Below are positions 59,314-64,000 of a stretch of DNA of 64,000 nucleotides, piece by piece. The stretch spans positions 868,001-932,000 of the forward strand of contig JAXMBL010000004.1 in the NCBI GenBank assembly GCA_046349915.1. The letters are read 5' to 3'. Source of the stretch: CAIXSC01 sp046349915. GTDB lineage: Bacteria > Planctomycetota > Planctomycetia > Pirellulales > Pirellulaceae. Each line of letters starts with the position of its first letter. The first letter of the stretch is position 1. The position numbers and the translations under genes were made by a program. The notes beneath the pieces were generated by a model, which worked only from the letters and a program-made list of their open reading frames with translations, did not search any database and was not told the DNA's origin.

Positions 59314-61053
59314 ATGGCCACTGCATCGACAACGTCCGCGGAACGGCCGACGCGCGACTACGAGGAATTGCGCAAAGTCGCTCGGCACTGGATTGATCAC
59401 GTCGCGGAGGAAATCGCTCAACGCGATCCGCGACTCGGCGACGACCGCGAAGGCGAGCGACTGGTCGACCTGTTTCGCAAACGGCGGTTCGGGGAGTTTC
59501 GTCGGCGAATCTCCGTGAAGTCGCCGCTGGAACATGCGTTACTCGAGTACTTCCTCCTGTCGCGGATTCGCAGCTATGTGCTGGCTTATCTGAGCGTCCA
59601 GGAAGGGGAAGAATTCGAGGGAGCTACCGAGAAAGAAACCCAGGCGCCGCTCTTGATCGCTCAGATGTTGCGGAACACCGGCCGCCGTTCGAGTTGCGGC
59701 GTCCGCTTGGGCTGGGGACGTTGGCGTGTTTTCTTCAATCTCGATCCCCTCGTCGATTTGCGAAAACTCTACGCGCTCGAAGTGCTCGGGCGACGTAAGA
59801 ACTCAGAACACTGGCAAGACAAGCTGGCTCGGTTGTGGCATGTCGCCGGCTTTCACGCTCGTTCGAAGTTCGTCGAGTTGCTCGGGCGTCGCATGATGCG
59901 GCGAGCATCCGGGACGGGGCGGAACGCGTCGAGCAGTGGGCTGATCGAACGTCCCGATTTCCGGCGACTTGCTGCTATCTGCCTCCTGATGCTCTTTCCC
60001 GAAACGAAGAAGCTTAAGCAAGACGAGTGGCTCAGGCTGCTACGGCGGCTCGAAGAGTTTTTCGTGCCGAGAATCGCCCATTTGTGGCGTGCGATGCCGC
60101 CGGAATCGGTCGCGAATCACGGCTTCGTGAAGCTCTTCAAAGTCGCGTTTGGAACGGTCGTTGGCCGAGTCGCCGTGCGAGCGGAGCACGAGGCTGATAC
60201 CGAGGAGTTTATCTTCAACACGTTGCGGTTGGCGTATTCGTGGGGAATCACCTATCCGCTGGTCGACAACGTCCTGGATAGTGAATCCACGACCGCGCAA
60301 GTGCGGGATGAATTGATGCAGGTGCTGGTCGCGGTGTTCGCGGGTGGCGAGCCCGACAAGGTTTCCTCCGATTCGTTGGTGGTGCAGGAAGTGGGACAAC
60401 GATTGGCCGAGGTCATGTCTTTGATCCCCAAGCGGCGATTGCCTTACGCGCGACAAGCACTCGCCAATCTCCTCGAATCTCATCGGCGTGATTCTCATCG
60501 CCGGCTCGCGGATGTGCCAACGAACGCGGATGACCGCGCTGCTTTCGAGCAAGTAGTTCTCGAGGACACCGCGCTGAAGGCGGCGCTCGTGCGGCTCGCC
60601 ACCATGGAGATATGTGGAATCGAAGTGGATGACGCCACGCTGGATCGAGGGCTCAGCCGTTCGCTGTTCAATCAACTGGGCGATGATCTGTGGGACATCT
60701 ACGAGGACGTCGATGACAATCGAGTAACCCCGTTTACTTTGTTTCTCAAGAGCGGCGGAACACTTAACCCGTTCGATTACTATTTACAATACGCGGTCGT
60801 GATGACCCGCAACATGACTCGCCGTCGCCGCAGCGCCGCCTTCATGGGGTGCTGCGAGACCTTACGGGACTTTCTGCTTACGAAAGAAACGCGGTCGTCC
60901 GATCCTTTGCAAGTCTCGGGACAAATAGCCGACACGCTGAACCGCCAAGGAGTCGAGTCGTTGAGAGCCGTCTTGGAAGATGTGCCGCATGTCGATTTCG
61001 ACGCGGTGCTGTTCGCGTTCGAAGATGCGTTGTTTTCGCTCTCGCGAAAGTGA
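59314..61053 (+). CDS. Putative class I isoprenoid synthase-like protein
   Basis: 579 residues, apparently all-helical. It carries an aspartate-rich motif D318-NVL-D322 (YPLVDNVLDSE) and, 135 residues later, G456-DDLWDIYEDVDDNRVTPF, resembling the two Mg-diphosphate-binding motifs of class I prenyl synthases and cyclases (DDxxD/DxxxD and GDDxxD). It ends NPFDYYLQYAVVMTRNMTRRRR and a short tail. I therefore call it a candidate class I isoprenoid/terpenoid enzyme of unknown product. The spacing and surrounding sequence do not match standard IspA/IspB families. Paired with the YidD-like gene upstream and convergent with fhcB. Confidence 0.55.
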   Translation: MATASTTSAERPTRDYEELRKVARHWIDHVAEEIAQRDPRLGDDREGERLVDLFRKRRFGEFRRRISVKSPLEHALLEYFLLSRIRSYVLAYLSVQEGEEFEGATEKETQAPLLIAQMLRNTGRRSSCGVRLGWGRWRVFFNLDPLVDLRKLYALEVLGRRKNSEHWQDKLARLWHVAGFHARSKFVELLGRRMMRRASGTGRNASSSGLIERPDFRRLAAICLLMLFPETKKLKQDEWLRLLRRLEEFFVPRIAHLWRAMPPESVANHGFVKLFKVAFGTVVGRVAVRAEHEADTEEFIFNTLRLAYSWGITYPLVDNVLDSESTTAQVRDELMQVLVAVFAGGEPDKVSSDSLVVQEVGQRLAEVMSLIPKRRLPYARQALANLLESHRRDSHRRLADVPTNADDRAAFEQVVLEDTALKAALVRLATMEICGIEVDDATLDRGLSRSLFNQLGDDLWDIYEDVDDNRVTPFTLFLKSGGTLNPFDYYLQYAVVMTRNMTRRRRSAAFMGCCETLRDFLLTKETRSSDPLQVSGQIADTLNRQGVESLRAVLEDVPHVDFDAVLFAFEDALFSLSRK

Positions 61054-61070
61054 TCCCATCGGTATTCTGC

Positions 61071-61173
61071 CGTACGACGGACTTCCAGTCCGTCGAACCG
61101 TGACGCACCGAACACGTCGCACGTTAGTCCGAGTGGACGCGGCAGAGCGACGGACTAGAAGTCCGTCGTATAA
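61071..61173. repeat. Dispersed repeat family A, short unit with inverted ends
   Basis: Left border GTACGACGGACTTCCAGTCC and right border CGACGGACTAGAAGTCCGTC are inverted repeats of each other over about 23 bp. The right end overlaps the 3' end of fhcB: the stop codon and the last residues (TTDF) are in the repeat. Confidence 0.9.
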
Positions 61174-62453
61174 GGAACGCGGTCTAATATCGCCTTCAGC
61201 ACGTCGTGATCAGCCGGGAGATCGGTCGCTAGGAATTGTCGCAAGGGAATTGGGGTCTCGTCCATGCGATAGGCGGTGCCTGGAACATGGACGCCGTAGA
61301 TCGCCGTTGTAAACTGAACCGCGGCGGGCCAGGGGCACTCGAGCCCCGGATAGTCGAGCGCAATGACGGGGATTTCGCGTAGACGTTCGATGGCGGCCGG
61401 AGCAAGTTGGTCGATCCCTTCGCTGCCCACCAGCAGGCATGCGTCGATCTCGCCCCGTTCCAACGCGTCGCTCGCCGAATACTCGCCCGGGTTATAGCGA
61501 GGATAACCGCGAGCCAAGTTCACGCTGAACGGAAAGCCGGTTTGCCAGCACAGAACGCTGTCGGCGCCCGCCACGTCGCCGTAGACTCGCATGCGCCGAG
61601 CGTAAAAACGAGTATGTCGGTTCAGGTCGGTGACGAGGCGGAGCAATGCCTCAACGGTGCGATGTCCCGACGCCCCACGACTCAAGCCTAAGCCGAAATA
61701 GATGATGCCGCTGCGGCAACTCATCATGCGGTTAGCGAGGGATTCGACCGCTTCGCGAGCGACCCCGCAGTTCCAGCGAGCAAAATCGTCGGCGGGAATG
61801 GGAATGCCGCGCACCAAGCAGCGCAAAGCTCCGATCAACTCGAAATCGCGATCGGGCGCCACTTGCAGAAACGTGTCGGCGATCGACGCGGTCTCGGATT
61901 GCTGGGAGTCGATGACTGCCAGATGACGGCTCACTCGCCCCTCGGGAAAGTAGGTCGAAGGCGCATCGACTCCGTAGCGTTCGCTGTGGCGAGGATGGCT
62001 GACGACGGGGTTCGAGCCCCAGTAGATCACCAAGTCGGCCCGATTCCGCGGCTCGCCCAAGCTACACGTACTCTCACCGACCTCTTGTAAGGCCATAATG
62101 GAAGGGGCGTGGCATCGCGAGGCCGTCGTATCAATGGTCGCGCCCAGACGGTCCGCCAACCGAGTTGCCACTCGCTGACCGGGGGTGCTGCTGCGAGATA
62201 GCCCGTAAATGAGCGGCGAATGGGCCGATTCCAGGATCTTTGCGGCGGCGGCGAGGGCTTCATCCAGCGACGTTTCTCGCCCCGCGACTCGTGCGACCGG
62301 CGATTTACGGTCAGCTAGCCCCAGGAACCACGGTTCAGCTAGCGGGCAGGCTCGCACGACTCGGTGCACCCGATTCTCGGCGACTTCGACGGTTAAATCG
62401 TCGCAAACGCAACCGCAAAGCGTGCAGGCGACATCTTCGACGACCGTATTCAT
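61155..62453 (-). CDS. fhcB: Formylmethanofuran dehydrogenase subunit B-like (FhcB/FwdB)
   Basis: 432 residues from ATG 62453. The molybdopterin-dependent oxidoreductase N-terminus has [4Fe-4S] cysteines (CTLCGCVCDDL: Cys10, Cys13, Cys17, and Cys36). DTTASRCHAPSIMALQEVGE contains Cys114, which matches the metal-ligand position of FwdB. In planctomycetes and methylotrophs the Fhc complex acts in tetrahydromethanopterin-linked formaldehyde oxidation to formate. Whether this homologue binds a Mo/W cofactor cannot be read from sequence. No other fhc, mch or mtdB gene lies in the window. Its last residues are encoded by repeat A. Confidence 0.9.
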   Translation of the reverse strand: MNTVVEDVACTLCGCVCDDLTVEVAENRVHRVVRACPLAEPWFLGLADRKSPVARVAGRETSLDEALAAAAKILESAHSPLIYGLSRSSTPGQRVATRLADRLGATIDTTASRCHAPSIMALQEVGESTCSLGEPRNRADLVIYWGSNPVVSHPRHSERYGVDAPSTYFPEGRVSRHLAVIDSQQSETASIADTFLQVAPDRDFELIGALRCLVRGIPIPADDFARWNCGVAREAVESLANRMMSCRSGIIYFGLGLSRGASGHRTVEALLRLVTDLNRHTRFYARRMRVYGDVAGADSVLCWQTGFPFSVNLARGYPRYNPGEYSASDALERGEIDACLLVGSEGIDQLAPAAIERLREIPVIALDYPGLECPWPAAVQFTTAIYGVHVPGTAYRMDETPIPLRQFLATDLPADHDVLKAILDRVPYTTDF

Positions 62454-62605
62454 GACTGGAGGATACCACACTCGGACCGCTTCACTCCACTGCCCTACCA
62501 GGACCGACGGTCTGTCCTCCTTTCCAGGCGGCGCCCGCGCGGGTAGGCTGTTCTTCTGTAACCGTTTCTTAATCCAAAAGTTAGTACCGTCCGTAGAGCC
62601 GATCC

Positions 62606-63709
62606 ATGAAAGCTGTCGCCGTTACGCCTGGAAAGCCCAACAGTGTCCATCTGGCCGAATTACCGAAGCCGAGCGTGCACGATATCCCCAACGATAAAGG
62701 GGTCTTGGTCAGGGTGCTGAAGGTCGGAGTCGACGCGACCGACCGCGAAATCAACGATGCATTGTATGGAAACGCCCCGCCGGGCTACAACTTCTTGGTC
62801 CTTGGCCACGAATCATTCGGCGTGGTTGAAGAAGTCGGTCGAGGCGTCCGCGGCGTGAAGCCCGGCGACTACGTCACGGCGACCGTACGACGTCCCGGCG
62901 GCTCGATTTACGACGTCATCGGCACTTGCGATATGACCAGCGAGGAGACGTACTACGAACGTGGTATTAATCTCCTACACGGCTTCTTGACCGAATACTA
63001 TGTCGAGTCCGAGGAGTACATCGTCAAGGTGCCACCGGGCTTGAAGCATCTGCACGTGTTGATGGAACCGATGAGCTGTGCCGCGAAGGCGGTCCAACAG
63101 GCGTTCGAAGTGCAGCGACGCATGAAGGTCTGGCGGCCGAAGATCGCTTACGTGTTCGGCGCCGGTCAGATTGGTTTGCTGGCCACGTTGGTCTTGAAAC
63201 TGCGGGGGCTCGAAGTCTACACCTTGGCTCGTTCCAAGGCGCCCACTCGTAGTTCCCAAATCGTCGAAGGATTCGAGGCGACCTATGTCAGCACCTCGGA
63301 GACGCCCGTCGAGGAGTTCGCTCGGAAGGTGGGTAAAGCCGACCTGATCATCGACGCCACGGGTTCGAGCGCCATGGCGTTCAACGCCATGAAGGTGCTA
63401 GGGCACAACGGTGTGTTGGTGTGGACCAGCATTACTGGCGGCAATCACCACGTCGAAGTCCCGTCCGACCGCATCAACATTGATTGGGTGTTGGGCAACA
63501 AACTGCTGCTCGGTTCGGTCAATGCCAACCGCGAGCACTTTGAATCGGGCATACGCGATTTGGCGCTGGGCGAGGTCATGTACCCTGGAGTGGTCGAAAA
63601 GATTCTGACCAATCCCGTGGAAGGACTAGATAACTACCAAGAGTTAATGAGACTGTTGGTGGAAGAAAAGTCGGCGCTCAAAGTATATATGAACGTCGCC
63701 CAAGGATAA
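62606..63709 (+). CDS. gdh: Glucose 1-dehydrogenase of the haloarchaeal MDR type
   Basis: 367 residues. Medium-chain dehydrogenase fold with zinc ligands as in Haloferax glucose dehydrogenase: Asp43 (GVDATDREI), His68-Glu69 (LGHES) and Glu154 (MEPMS). The usual catalytic Cys is absent, and the structural zinc lobe is missing its four cysteines (TATVRRPGG to TYYERGINLLHGFLTEYY). FGAGQIGLL is the NAD(P)-binding motif. It oxidises D-glucose or another aldose to the lactone, probably using NADP since ARSKAP follows the fingerprint. Divergent from fhcB. The next gene starts 20 bp later. Confidence 0.85.
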   Translation: MKAVAVTPGKPNSVHLAELPKPSVHDIPNDKGVLVRVLKVGVDATDREINDALYGNAPPGYNFLVLGHESFGVVEEVGRGVRGVKPGDYVTATVRRPGGSIYDVIGTCDMTSEETYYERGINLLHGFLTEYYVESEEYIVKVPPGLKHLHVLMEPMSCAAKAVQQAFEVQRRMKVWRPKIAYVFGAGQIGLLATLVLKLRGLEVYTLARSKAPTRSSQIVEGFEATYVSTSETPVEEFARKVGKADLIIDATGSSAMAFNAMKVLGHNGVLVWTSITGGNHHVEVPSDRINIDWVLGNKLLLGSVNANREHFESGIRDLALGEVMYPGVVEKILTNPVEGLDNYQELMRLLVEEKSALKVYMNVAQG

Positions 63710-63728
63710 TTCGCCGGAGTCCCACGTC

Positions 63729-64000
63729 ATGGCCTCGCTGACTCAACGAGTATGCGGGTTCTGTTCCATAAAGTTGCCCGTAACAGCGCTCGCGGGGCTA
63801 GTGGCAGTCGTGCTCGGGGGAGTTCTGTCTGGATTCCTCGGGCGAACTACCCTGTTGGCTCAAGAGACGCCGGTGGCATTGCCATGCGTCGATCAAGACG
63901 ACAGCGCAGCCGCAAGTGAAAACGAACCACTCGACGAGGCGGCGATCCAGCAGTGGACTCAGCGAGTCGAGACGGCGCTGAGTAAGGCGGGGGAAGATCC
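63729..64000 (+). CDS. Membrane-anchored or exported protein, cut by window end
   Basis: The first 90 residues are visible from ATG 63729. A hydrophobic segment (LPVTALAGLVAVVLGGVLSGFLG) at residues 16-38 is a signal anchor or signal peptide, followed by a Gln/Glu-rich region (DEAAIQQWTQRVETALSKAGED). The remainder is beyond the right edge. No family can be assigned. Confidence 0.5.
   Translation, partial: MASLTQRVCGFCSIKLPVTALAGLVAVVLGGVLSGFLGRTTLLAQETPVALPCVDQDDSAAASENEPLDEAAIQQWTQRVETALSKAGED

Noticed and set aside
1..64000. tRNA, rRNA, transposase, integrase or phage genes
   Set aside because: None seen on either strand in a visual scan; the MITE-like elements have no linked transposase here.

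Overview
The window looks like the chromosome of a planctomycete of the Pirellulales type. The evidence is family content rather than a marker gene: three PSD1/DUF1549-DUF1553 cytochrome-like proteins, two DUF1501 Tat proteins, two DUF1559 pseudopilin-like proteins, a CRTAC1-type FG-GAP/ASPIC protein, a formylmethanofuran dehydrogenase B subunit, a sulfatase, an ECF sigma factor next to a Ser/Thr kinase, and several families of short GC-rich intergenic repeats. I found no rRNA, tRNA, CRISPR array, transposase or phage gene. The genes at both window edges are cut.

Layout. 1-11.9 kb is mostly housekeeping: a NagB/PIG-L fusion (cut), trxA, PTS enzyme I, a fatty-acid or polyketide module (dehydratase, long ACP, a second hotdog protein lacking the catalytic His, KAS II), small membrane proteins, thioredoxin reductase, an MFS transporter, a DedA protein and an HMA-like lipoprotein. 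12-16.2 kb carries a DgoD-like enolase-superfamily enzyme, a Tat-exported subtilase homologue and a sulfatase. 16.2-23.7 kb is a divergent locus: DUF1559 pseudopilin, redoxin lipoprotein, small lipoprotein and TPR protein on the minus strand; a paralogous TPR protein and a CRTAC1-like lipoprotein on the plus strand. 23.9-30.2 kb is a complete oligopeptide ABC operon (A-B-C-D-F). 30.5-31.7 kb has an ArsR-type regulator and a SpoU-family methyltransferase.

32-43.3 kb and 49.5-53.5 kb hold the planctomycete surface or cytochrome proteins (PSD1, cytochrome-WD40, DUF1501), with an FKBP isomerase and a zinc-ribbon membrane protein between them. 43.5-46.5 kb is a divergent sigma factor/kinase pair. 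46.5-49.5 kb is accessory: a DUF2306 membrane protein, an orphan Tat lipoprotein flanked by two copies of a 132-133 bp MITE-like element, and a degenerate pseudopilin. 53.8-64 kb holds a GAF-glucan phosphorylase fusion, an unknown glycine-zipper protein, a YidD-like protein followed by a class I isoprenoid-synthase-like protein, FhcB, a haloarchaeal-type glucose dehydrogenase and a cut membrane protein.

The most promising undescribed units are the divergent TPR/pseudopilin/redoxin/CRTAC1 locus, the YidD-like plus isoprenoid-synthase-like pair, the GAF-phosphorylase fusion, and the MITE-like element pair. A general pattern is that at least five repeat families sit immediately next to stop codons; in one case the repeat encodes the last residues of a protein. 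All function calls come from reading motifs by eye; no database search was run.
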